From positions 1 to 6,113 of the forward strand of contig CAZTPF010000057.1 in the NCBI GenBank assembly GCA_964614655.1: a stretch of DNA of 6,113 bases, in the 5' to 3' direction. This stretch comes from Casp-actino8 sp964614655. GTDB lineage: Bacteria; Actinomycetota; Acidimicrobiia; Acidimicrobiales; Ilumatobacteraceae. The notes beneath the pieces are model-generated. The model was not told where the DNA came from and did no database searches. It saw only the letters and a program-made list of their open reading frames with translations. Shown here one piece after another: positions 1 through 6,051 of the stretch (within the stretch, counting starts at the first letter, position 1; each line of letters begins with the position of its first letter). A program made the translations under genes and the position numbers.

Positions 1-1512
1 TCGTCGATTCTCGCTCAGGTGCCGTGGCAGTCGCCGACGATCGACTATCACGCTCTCGCGCCCGAGATCGTGCTGGCGGCTGGTATCTGTCTCCTCATCG
101 TCGTCGATCTTCTGGTGGGCGAGTCGAAGAAGTGGATCACGGCGTCGCTCACGGGCTTCGTGCTTCTCGGCGCCTTGCTGCCGGTCGTGACGCTGGCTGT
201 TCACGACGCCGACGTCCGATCGCTCTTCGACGGGCGGTACGTGATCGACGAGTTCTCCCTCACGTTGAAAGCGCTGTTCCTGATCGCCGGATACGTGGTG
301 GTGTTGCTGTCTCAGAACCACGTGGAAGAAGGCGACTACCACCAAGGTGAGTACTTCATCCTGCTCCTGACTTCGCTCACCGGCATGGTGATGATGGCGT
401 CGAGTCGTGACCTCGTGAGCATCTTCGTGGCGCTCGAGTTCCTGAGCATCCCGGCCTACATGCTGGCCGCTTGGCGCAAGCGTGATCGCAAGAGCAACGA
501 GGCCGGTGTGAAGTACTACCTGCTCGGTGTGTTCGCCTCGGCCGTCATGTTGTACGGCATGAGCCTTCTCTACGGCGTGACGGGCTCGACTCTTCTCACC
601 GAGATCGGCCGTGGCATCACGGTCGACGGCGACTTCGGCGGCGTGCACGTTCTCGCCGTGGTGTTCGTGGTGGTCGGCTTCGCCTTCAAGGTGTCGGCGG
701 TTCCGTTCCACACCTGGGCGCCCGACACCTACGAAGGTGCCCCCACGCCCATCACCGCCTTCTTGTCGGTGGCGAGCAAGGCGGCCGGATTCGTCGCCCT
801 CGTCACCGTCATCTACGTCGGGTTCCCGCAGGCATCCGACGTGTGGCAGCCATTCCTCTGGGTGATGGCCGCACTCACCATGACCGTCGGCAACCTGCTC
901 GCACTGCGTCAGACCAACATCGTGCGCATGCTCGCCTACTCGTCGATCAGTCAGGGCGGATTCATCCTCATGCCGCTCGCCGTCGCCGGAACCGGTGACG
1001 CCGCCGAGCCGGCGTTGCAGGCCGTCGTCGTATACCTGCTCGTGTACGCGGCCATGAACCTCGGCATGTTCGCCGTCGTGATCGCCGTGTCGCGGACCAC
1101 CCGCAGCGGTGAGATCTCCAGTCTGGGCGGACTGTTCTCGTACGCCCCCGGCCTCGGTGTGCTGATGACCATCTTCCTGGCCTCGCTCGCCGGCATCCCG
1201 CCGCTCGGCGGTTGGATCGCGAAGTTCGCGGCGTTCCGTGCGGTACTCGAAGCCGGCAATGGTTGGGCCTACGCGATCGCCGTGATCGGCGCCGTCAACT
1301 CGGTCATCGCATTCGGCTACTACGGCAACGTGATGCGTGAGGTGTGGATGAAGCCCACACCGCACGGAGAGACCACGGCGGTCCGTACACCGGGTTCGCT
1401 CGTGGCCGCCCTCACGATCACCGGTGCCGCCACGCTCGTGCTCGGCGTTCTGCCCGGAACCGTGCTGCGGTTCGGCGATCTCGCCGATCTGGTCGGCGCC
1501 TTCGGCGGCTGA
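1..1512 (+). CDS. nuoN: NADH-quinone oxidoreductase subunit N (complex I membrane subunit), 5' end possibly beyond window
   Basis: NuoN is one of the three antiporter-like, proton-translocating membrane subunits of respiratory complex I, which passes electrons from NADH to quinone. Counting from the GTG at 19, the protein has 497 residues, close to the usual family size, and is hydrophobic throughout with many membrane helices. The functional residues I recall for E. coli NuoN (E133, K158, K217, H224, K247, K395) all appear here with one constant offset of +7: E140 (ALEFLS), K165 (VKYYLLG), K224 and H231 (FKVSAVPFHTWAP), K254 (SVASK) and K402 (GGWIAKF). This argues for an intact pump subunit. 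The start is uncertain: the GTG at 19 has no Shine-Dalgarno sequence before it, and the frame stays open to base 1 (SSILAQ), so the true start may lie just outside. The upstream neighbour, presumably nuoM, is not visible. The stop TGA is at 1510-1512, 7 bases before the methyltransferase ATG, indicating co-transcription. Confidence 0.96.
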   Translation, partial: SSILAQVPWQSPTIDYHALAPEIVLAAGICLLIVVDLLVGESKKWITASLTGFVLLGALLPVVTLAVHDADVRSLFDGRYVIDEFSLTLKALFLIAGYVVVLLSQNHVEEGDYHQGEYFILLLTSLTGMVMMASSRDLVSIFVALEFLSIPAYMLAAWRKRDRKSNEAGVKYYLLGVFASAVMLYGMSLLYGVTGSTLLTEIGRGITVDGDFGGVHVLAVVFVVVGFAFKVSAVPFHTWAPDTYEGAPTPITAFLSVASKAAGFVALVTVIYVGFPQASDVWQPFLWVMAALTMTVGNLLALRQTNIVRMLAYSSISQGGFILMPLAVAGTGDAAEPALQAVVVYLLVYAAMNLGMFAVVIAVSRTTRSGEISSLGGLFSYAPGLGVLMTIFLASLAGIPPLGGWIAKFAAFRAVLEAGNGWAYAIAVIGAVNSVIAFGYYGNVMREVWMKPTPHGETTAVRTPGSLVAALTITGAATLVLGVLPGTVLRFGDLADLVGAFGG

Positions 1513-1519
1513 CGGCCCG

Positions 1520-2518
1520 ATGACCGACGAAGCGACTGTCGTTCGCTTCGACGATTTCCTCGACGACGCGCTCTACGGCAAGTCGGGCTTCTACTCCTCG
1601 GGTGGCCGAGCCGGTCGTCGAGGTGACTTCATCACGTCACCCGAAGTCGGCCCCTTGTTCGGAGCCGTGCTGGCCCGCTGGTGCGATGCGGTGTGGCGCG
1701 AACTGGGGCAGCCCGCCGACTTCTACGTGTACGACCTCGGTGCCGGTCCGGGAACCCTGGCCCGATCGATCCTGGCGGCCCAACCCTCGTGTCTCGATGG
1801 GGACGCGTCACGTTACGTGGCCGTCGAGGTGTCGGCTGAGCAACGAGCGCGACATCCGGAGGGAATCCAGTCGCGACCGATGTTGCCCGACGGTCGGCTG
1901 ACGGGTGTGGTGATCGCCAATGAGTTGCTCGACAACGTTCCGTTCCGCCTGATGGTGTTCGACGGATCGTGGCGAGAAGCCTGGGTTCGTCGCGAAGGCC
2001 CGAACGTGAGCGAAGTCCTGCGCGAGATTTCCGACGAATTCCCGGTGCGACTGCCCGAGCAGGCGACGCTCGGTGCACGCGTGCCGTGGCACGAGCGCGG
2101 TGCGTCGATGCTGCGCGACGTGAAGGAGAGGCTGAACGGTCAGTTGCTCGTGATCGACTACATGGTGCCGGTCACGGTGTCGTTGGCGCAGCGTCCGTGG
2201 CGTGAGTGGCTGCGTACGTATCGCGATCAGGAGCGCGGGTCGCATTACCTGCGCGACGTCGGACGCCAGGACGTGACGACCGATGTGTGCATCGATCAGC
2301 TGGAGGCCGTCGTCGGACCGGCGTCGAGCGTGCGGAGCCAGGCGCAGTTCCTGCAGTTGTGGGGGATCGACGAATTGGTGGAGGAAGGCAAGCGGGTGTG
2401 GGAGGCCGAAGCGGCGCGCCCGGGGTTGCGAGCGATGACGATGCGCAGTCGGGTGAGCGAAGCCGAAGCCCTTCTCGACCCTGCCTCCCTCGGCTCCTTC
2501 ACGACCATCACGTGGTGA
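1520..2518 (+). CDS. MidA/NDUFAF7-family class I SAM-dependent methyltransferase (probable complex I assembly factor)
   Basis: This 332-residue soluble protein belongs to the COG1565/MidA family, whose mitochondrial member NDUFAF7 dimethylates an arginine of the complex I subunit NDUFS2. Visible family marks, in order, are: an N-terminal substrate-side segment ALYGKSGFYSSGGRAGRRGD (residues 17-36) running into FITSPEVGPLFG; the SAM-binding glycine motif DLGAGPGTL (72-80); the acidic residue after strand 2, E103, in VAVEVS; the ANELLDNVPF motif (133-142); and the C-terminal family block GRQDVTTDV (about 249-256). I chose the ATG at 1520. It begins 7 bases after nuoN stops, and the family homology starts at once (RFDDFL, residues 9-14), whereas a start at 1424 would add 32 arginine/cysteine/proline-rich residues that merely shadow nuoN. 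No strong ribosome-binding site precedes the ATG, so translation is probably coupled to nuoN. Adjacency to nuoN suggests that it modifies a complex I subunit, most likely NuoD; this target is inference. Confidence 0.92.
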   Translation: MTDEATVVRFDDFLDDALYGKSGFYSSGGRAGRRGDFITSPEVGPLFGAVLARWCDAVWRELGQPADFYVYDLGAGPGTLARSILAAQPSCLDGDASRYVAVEVSAEQRARHPEGIQSRPMLPDGRLTGVVIANELLDNVPFRLMVFDGSWREAWVRREGPNVSEVLREISDEFPVRLPEQATLGARVPWHERGASMLRDVKERLNGQLLVIDYMVPVTVSLAQRPWREWLRTYRDQERGSHYLRDVGRQDVTTDVCIDQLEAVVGPASSVRSQAQFLQLWGIDELVEEGKRVWEAEAARPGLRAMTMRSRVSEAEALLDPASLGSFTTITW

Positions 2519-2529
2519 TCTGGTGAGGA

Positions 2530-2552
2530 ATTTTCACCGTATGGGTGAAGAT
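2530..2552 (+). terminator. Hairpin at the methyltransferase/transporter convergent junction, possible terminator
   Basis: Bases 2530-2538 pair with 2544-2552 around the 5-base loop GTATG, giving a 9-bp stem whose core TTCACC/GGTGAA is perfect. In the plus-strand RNA the pair 2532/2550 is a U-G wobble, while in the minus-strand RNA it is an A-C mismatch, so the structure is better for the transcript coming from nuoN and the methyltransferase. It lies 11 bases past the methyltransferase stop and overlaps the last codons and stop of the transporter gene. No T-run follows the stem, so it is not a canonical intrinsic terminator. Its position at the end of two convergent genes is the main support. 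Confidence 0.35.
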
Positions 2553-3475
2553 CGCGCACCAGATTCGGCCGGCTCGGGGCGAGATGTCATCACGGCACCC
2601 ACGACCACCACGGCCATGCCCACGACGGCCCACCACGAGATGTGTTCGTCGCGGAACGACACTCCGAGCAGCACGCTCACGATCGGAGTGAAGAAGTTGC
2701 CGATCATGCCGCGAACGGTGCCCGCTCGTCCGAGAAGGATGCCGTAGACCACGAATGCGACACCGGTACCGATGGCGCCGAGGATGAAGATCGATCCCCA
2801 AGCACTCAACGTGTGCTCACTTCGGAACAGGGCGGGAATTCCGAGCGGTAGTGCCCACAGCACCGCGCCCACCTCGACCCAGAACATGAGTCGCAACGAT
2901 CCGTACTTGCGCTGAAGTGGCGCGGCGATGTTCACGGCCGTGGCGTAGCACAGCAAGGCGATCAGCAGGAGTGCGATTCCCTTGGCATCGGCAGTTGGTC
3001 CGTCGTCCTCGGCGCGGATCGACGACAGCGAGATGACGGCGATCCCTGCGAAACCCACCAGCACGGCGAGTACGCGGAATTTCGAGGGCGCGCGCCGAAC
3101 GAAAAGGGCAGTCACCAGAACCGAGACCGCCGGGAGTCCGCCGTTCAGCATTCCGGTCACGGCCGACGAGACGGTTCGCTCGGCGATCGGGAACAACAAG
3201 AAGGGGAGACCCATCCAGACGAACGACAAGAGCGCGATTCGCGGCCAGTCGGAACGGTCGATGCCTCGCCGGGCGGCCGAGAAGAACGACAGAGCGAGGG
3301 CGCCGAAGAGTGTTCGACCCAGTGGAACCACCGGCGCCGCCACGTGATCGATGGCGATCGAGATCCAGAAGAACGAACTGCCCCATACGAGGGCGATGAC
3401 GGCCGAGAGCAACCATTCGGTCGGGCCGAATCGGATAGTGCTCTCCGTCGGGCGAGTCGTGACGGATTCGGCCAT
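2534..3475 (-). CDS. EamA/DMT-superfamily integral membrane transporter, substrate unknown
   Basis: The protein has 313 residues and the usual layout of the drug/metabolite transporter (DMT) superfamily: about ten membrane helices arranged as two EamA repeats, roughly residues 22-151 and 165-296. Helix 1 carries the typical ALVWGSSFFWI motif (28-39). A loop GMLNGGLPAVSVL (108-120) and the late segment NFFTPIVSVLLG followed by FRDE (260-277) are at the positions where EamA proteins keep their conserved proline and acidic loop residues. EamA proteins mostly export amino acids, metabolites or drugs, but the substrate cannot be read from sequence. The start ATG at 3475 is well supported: AAGGAGG lies just upstream and an in-frame TAG stop is 12 bases before the ATG. 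The gene is divergent from acs and convergent with the methyltransferase, so it is probably transcribed alone. The short polar C-terminal tail (after residue 298) is unremarkable. Confidence 0.93.
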   Translation of the reverse strand: MAESVTTRPTESTIRFGPTEWLLSAVIALVWGSSFFWISIAIDHVAAPVVPLGRTLFGALALSFFSAARRGIDRSDWPRIALLSFVWMGLPFLLFPIAERTVSSAVTGMLNGGLPAVSVLVTALFVRRAPSKFRVLAVLVGFAGIAVISLSSIRAEDDGPTADAKGIALLLIALLCYATAVNIAAPLQRKYGSLRLMFWVEVGAVLWALPLGIPALFRSEHTLSAWGSIFILGAIGTGVAFVVYGILLGRAGTVRGMIGNFFTPIVSVLLGVSFRDEHISWWAVVGMAVVVVGAVMTSRPEPAESGARSSPIR

Positions 3476-3477
3476 GG

Positions 3478-3484
3478 CCTCCTT
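3478..3484 (-). promoter_or_regulatory. Strong Shine-Dalgarno sequence of the EamA transporter gene
   Basis: On the minus strand these bases read AAGGAGG, a perfect match to the 16S anti-Shine-Dalgarno core. Only 2 bases separate them from the ATG at 3475, which is closer than usual. The in-frame TAG at 3488-3490 excludes an upstream start, so the site fixes 3475 as the start. Confidence 0.75.
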
Positions 3485-3486
3485 GT

Positions 3487-3500
3487 TCTAGTCGCCTAGA
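3487..3500. promoter_or_regulatory. TCTAG-N4-CTAGA dyad in the divergent transporter/acs promoter region, possible operator
   Basis: The sequence TCTAGTCGCCTAGA has perfect 5-bp inverted arms around a 4-base spacer. It sits centrally in the 64-base gap between two divergent genes, where it could affect both promoters. CTAG is generally a rare tetramer in bacterial DNA, yet it occurs twice within 12 bases here. Part of the right arm also belongs to a TAGAGT hexamer (3497-3502) that fits a loose TANNNT -10 element for acs, without a recognisable -35. No known regulator motif is recognised; a role as operator is inference. Confidence 0.3.
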
Positions 3501-3529
3501 GTCGGCCGGCGAGAGTTCATTCGCGACCT

Positions 3530-3536
3530 GGGGGGA
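3530..3536 (+). promoter_or_regulatory. acs: Putative ribosome-binding site of acs
   Basis: A G-rich run, GGGGGGA, ends 3 bases before the acs ATG at 3540. It is an imperfect and closely spaced Shine-Dalgarno, but it is the only purine-rich element in front of the gene. It supports the ATG at 3540 as the start. Confidence 0.5.
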
Positions 3537-3539
3537 TCC

Positions 3540-5495
3540 ATGTCGAACGACGAGACGACCAACATCGACGACCTGTTGCTGGAGAACCGCAAGTTCCCGC
3601 CGCCGGCCGACTTCCAGGACCACAGCCTGGTCGCCGGTACTCAGCTGTACGACGAGGCGGCCCGGGACGACGAGGGCTTCTGGGCCCGTCAGGCCGCCGA
3701 ATTGCTGCACTGGGACGCCGACTGGTCGACCATCTGCGAGTGGGAACTTCCCTACGCCAAATGGTTCGTCGGTGGTCGGCTCAACGTGTCGTACAACTGT
3801 CTCGACCGGCATGTCGAGGCCGGGCGCGGTGACAAGGTCGCGATCCACTGGGAGGGTGAGCCGGGTGACACGCGCACCATCACCTACGCCGATCTGCTCG
3901 ACGAGGTGAAGAAGTTCGCCAACGTCCTGAAGTCGCTCGGTGTGGAGAAGGGCGACCGCATCAACATCTACCTGCCCATGATCCCGGAGGCGGCGGTCGC
4001 GATGCTCGCCTGCGCCCGCATCGGTGCGGCGCACAGTGTGGTGTTCGGCGGGTTCTCGTCGCAGGCTCTCGCCGATCGCATCAACGACGCCGAGGCCAAG
4101 GTGTTGATCACCGCCGACGGGGGATACCGGCGTGGCGACGTCTTTCCGTTGAAGAGCGCCGCCGATGAAGCACTCGCCAACACACCGTCGATCGAACACG
4201 TGGTGGTGGTGAAGCGCGGCGGCAACGACGTCGAGATGCAGTCGGGTCGCGACCACTGGTACCACGACCTCATGGATTCGGCGTCGAACGACTGTCCGGC
4301 CGAACCGATGGACAGTGAGCAGTTGCTGTTCCTGCTCTACACCTCGGGCACCACGGGCAAGCCCAAGGGCATCATGCACACCACGGGCGGATACCTCACT
4401 CACGTCGCGTACACGCACAAGTACGTGTTCGATCTGCACCCCGACACCGATGTGTACTGGTGCACGGCCGACGTCGGCTGGATCACCGGCCACAGCTACA
4501 TCGTGTACGGCCCGATGGCCAACGGAGCGACACAGGTGATGTACGAAGGTGTTCCGAACTTCCCGGGCAACGATCGCTTCTGGTCGATCGTCGAGAAGTA
4601 CAAGGTCACGATCTTCTACACCGCGCCCACGGCGATCCGCACCTTCATGAAGTGGGGGACCGAGGAACCGGCCAAGCACGACCTGTCGTCGCTCCGACTC
4701 CTCGGATCGGTGGGTGAACCCATCAATCCCGAGGCATGGATGTGGTACCGCGACAACATCGGAGCCGGGAAGTGCCCGGTGGTCGACACGTGGTGGCAGA
4801 CCGAAACCGGTGGAATCATGATCAGCCCGTTGCCGGGGGCCACCACCTTGAAGCCGGGTTCGGCCACCTTCGCGTTGCCGGGTGTGTCGGCCGAGGTGGT
4901 CGACGACGCCGGTCAGCGCATCGACCACGGCGGTGGATACCTCACGCTCACCCGACCGTGGCCGGGCATGCTGCGCGGTATCTGGGGTGACGGCGAGAGA
5001 TACCGCGAGACCTACTGGAGTCGATTCAGCGATCGCTACTTCGCCGGCGACGGCGCGAAGCTCGACGCCGACGGATACCTGTGGCTACTCGGCCGCGTCG
5101 ACGACGTCATGAACGTGAGCGGACACCGCATCTCGACGACCGAAGTCGAGAGTGCCTTGGTGTCGCATCCGAGCGTTGCCGAAGCCGCCGTGGTCGGGGC
5201 GAACGATTCGACCACCGGCCAGGCGATCATCGCCTACGTGACACTTCGCGGAGGTTCCCAAGTCGACGAAGGCGATCTGCGCAATCACGTGGCCAAGGAG
5301 ATCGGCGCGATCGCCAAGCCGAAGACGATCTACTTCACACCCGATCTGCCCAAGACCCGAAGCGGCAAGATCATGCGACGTCTGTTGCGCGACGTGGCCG
5401 AGGGCCGCAACCTCGGCGACACGACCACGCTCGCCGATGCGAGTGTTGTCGACGAGTTGCAGCGCCGCGCGTCGGAAGCTCCGAGCGAGGACTGA
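3540..5495 (+). CDS. acs: Acetyl-CoA synthetase, AMP-forming
   Basis: Acs converts acetate, ATP and CoA into acetyl-CoA, AMP and diphosphate through an acetyl-adenylate, in the cytoplasm. The protein has 651 residues, the normal length for bacterial Acs. Signatures in order are: the P-loop YTSGTTGKPKG (267-277); CTADVGWITGHSY (from residue 308); MYEGVPNFPG; GSVGEPINPEAW (from 389); WWQTETGG (418-425); the ATP-ribose aspartate in YFAGDGAKLD (D504); the hinge region GRVDDVMNVSGHRIS; and the C-terminal PKTRSGKIMRR with catalytic K610. Compared with the Salmonella enzyme, the acetate-pocket residues V310, T311, V386 and W414 correspond at a constant +5 to I315, T316, V391 and W419. The tryptophan that limits the pocket to acetate is therefore present, which favours acetate over propionate. 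K610 matches the lysine that protein acetyltransferases acetylate to switch Acs off; such control is known in the family and only inferred here. The gene is divergent from the transporter and convergent with yajQ, so it appears to be monocistronic. Confidence 0.98.
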   Translation: MSNDETTNIDDLLLENRKFPPPADFQDHSLVAGTQLYDEAARDDEGFWARQAAELLHWDADWSTICEWELPYAKWFVGGRLNVSYNCLDRHVEAGRGDKVAIHWEGEPGDTRTITYADLLDEVKKFANVLKSLGVEKGDRINIYLPMIPEAAVAMLACARIGAAHSVVFGGFSSQALADRINDAEAKVLITADGGYRRGDVFPLKSAADEALANTPSIEHVVVVKRGGNDVEMQSGRDHWYHDLMDSASNDCPAEPMDSEQLLFLLYTSGTTGKPKGIMHTTGGYLTHVAYTHKYVFDLHPDTDVYWCTADVGWITGHSYIVYGPMANGATQVMYEGVPNFPGNDRFWSIVEKYKVTIFYTAPTAIRTFMKWGTEEPAKHDLSSLRLLGSVGEPINPEAWMWYRDNIGAGKCPVVDTWWQTETGGIMISPLPGATTLKPGSATFALPGVSAEVVDDAGQRIDHGGGYLTLTRPWPGMLRGIWGDGERYRETYWSRFSDRYFAGDGAKLDADGYLWLLGRVDDVMNVSGHRISTTEVESALVSHPSVAEAAVVGANDSTTGQAIIAYVTLRGGSQVDEGDLRNHVAKEIGAIAKPKTIYFTPDLPKTRSGKIMRRLLRDVAEGRNLGDTTTLADASVVDELQRRASEAPSED

Positions 5496-5503
5496 GCTCA
5501 GTC
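5490..5503. repeat. 14-bp perfect palindrome containing the stop codons of both acs and yajQ
   Basis: GACTGAGCTCAGTC is a perfect palindrome. The acs stop TGA (5493-5495) is in its left half and the yajQ stop (TCA on the plus strand, 5498-5500) lies symmetrically in its right half. As RNA it could fold into a 5-bp stem with an AGCT loop, short for a terminator and without a T-run. It may act as a weak shared terminator, or the symmetry may simply follow from two facing TGA codons. Confidence 0.5.
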
Positions 5504-5986
5504 GCGGAAGTTCTCGAACTGCAAGGGGATGCCGAGATCGGCTCCCTTCAACATGGTGATCACGTTCTGCAGATCGTCACGCTTCTTGCTCGTCACGCGG
5601 ATCGACTCGCCCTGGGTCTGACTGCTCACACCCTTCGGGCCCTTCTCCTTGATCATCTTGTTGATCTCGCGCGCTTTGTCGGACGAGATACCCACCTTGA
5701 TCGTGACCACCTGCCTCACGGTGTTCTGGGTGGCTTCGTCGACCTTGCCCCAGTCGAGACCCTTCAACGACACGCCACGCTTGACGAGTCGCTCTTCGAG
5801 CACGAGGCGAAGGGCCTTCAGGCGATCCTCGCTCACCGTGTGAAGGGTGATGACGAGCTCCTTCTGCTCGATCGTGGAGTTGGTGTTCTTGAAATCGAAC
5901 CGGGTCGAGATCTCGCGCTGGGCCTGATCGACGGCGTTGCGGACCTCTTGGCGGTCGACGTCGGAGACGATGTCGAAAGAGGGCAT
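5498..5986 (-). CDS. yajQ: YajQ-family (UPF0234) nucleotide-binding protein
   Basis: The 162-residue protein is full length for the YajQ family (about 160-163 residues), small soluble proteins with two ferredoxin-like domains. Typical features are the N-terminal SFDIVSDVDRQEVRNAVDQA (residues 3-22), then REISTRFDFKNT with the family's RFDFK core, the DRLKAL segment in the middle, the lysine-rich stretch DKAREINKMIKEKG, and the C-terminal LPLQFENFRD-like end (here IPLQFENFRD). A Xanthomonas member binds cyclic di-GMP and affects transcription of virulence genes, but binding has not been shown for most homologues, so the molecular role here stays open. The start ATG at 5986 agrees with the family N-terminus. 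No Shine-Dalgarno precedes it, whereas a TANNNT hexamer lies 8 bases upstream, suggesting a leaderless mRNA. It is convergent with acs, with only 2 bases between the stop codons, and divergent from tRNA-Tyr. Confidence 0.96.
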   Translation of the reverse strand: MPSFDIVSDVDRQEVRNAVDQAQREISTRFDFKNTNSTIEQKELVITLHTVSEDRLKALRLVLEERLVKRGVSLKGLDWGKVDEATQNTVRQVVTIKVGISSDKAREINKMIKEKGPKGVSSQTQGESIRVTSKKRDDLQNVITMLKGADLGIPLQFENFRD

Positions 5987-5994
5987 GTCAATAG

Positions 5995-6000
5995 ATGGTA
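5995..6000 (-). promoter_or_regulatory. Putative -10 element (TACCAT) for leaderless yajQ transcription
   Basis: On the minus strand these bases read TACCAT, matching the TANNNT -10 pattern common in actinobacteria. Eight bases separate it from the yajQ ATG, which would place the transcription start at or within a base or two of the start codon. There is no Shine-Dalgarno in between and no convincing -35 hexamer upstream. The assignment rests on position and a short motif only. Confidence 0.4.
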
Positions 6001-6029
6001 GGAGGTGGTCGGTCCGAACCCCCGGGCGA

Positions 6030-6035
6030 TACGCT
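6030..6035 (+). promoter_or_regulatory. Possible -10 element (TACGCT) for tRNA-Tyr
   Basis: TACGCT fits TANNNT and lies 16 bases before the mature 5' end of the tRNA, leaving a short leader that RNase P would remove. No clear -35 is visible, so this is a weak call. The remainder of the 65-base gap between yajQ and the tRNA shows nothing else recognisable. Confidence 0.25.
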
Positions 6036-6051
6036 CACGTCCTGCATACAT

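Noticed and set aside
1424..1519. A longer start for the methyltransferase at the ATG at 1424, adding 32 residues inside nuoN.
   Set aside because: The added residues are a frame-shifted reading of nuoN without family similarity. The ATG at 1520 starts just before the conserved N-terminal region.
2817..4928. A 703-codon open frame on the minus strand, antisense to most of acs and running through the divergent promoter region into the transporter gene.
   Set aside because: It is rich in arginine, histidine and valine, shows no recognisable domain, and overlaps two confidently identified genes. Long antisense frames are expected opposite high-GC genes with G/C-rich third positions.
5081..6001. 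A 306-codon plus-strand frame that starts inside acs in another frame and continues antisense across yajQ.
   Set aside because: Its first half is an arginine-rich shadow of acs and its second half mirrors yajQ in antisense. No known family is recognisable, and both overlapped genes are certain.
5999..6010. TAGGAGGTGGTC on the plus strand, a near-perfect Shine-Dalgarno sequence in the yajQ/tRNA gap.
   Set aside because: No start codon lies at a proper distance downstream and the next element is tRNA-Tyr. It is probably a chance match within the yajQ promoter region.
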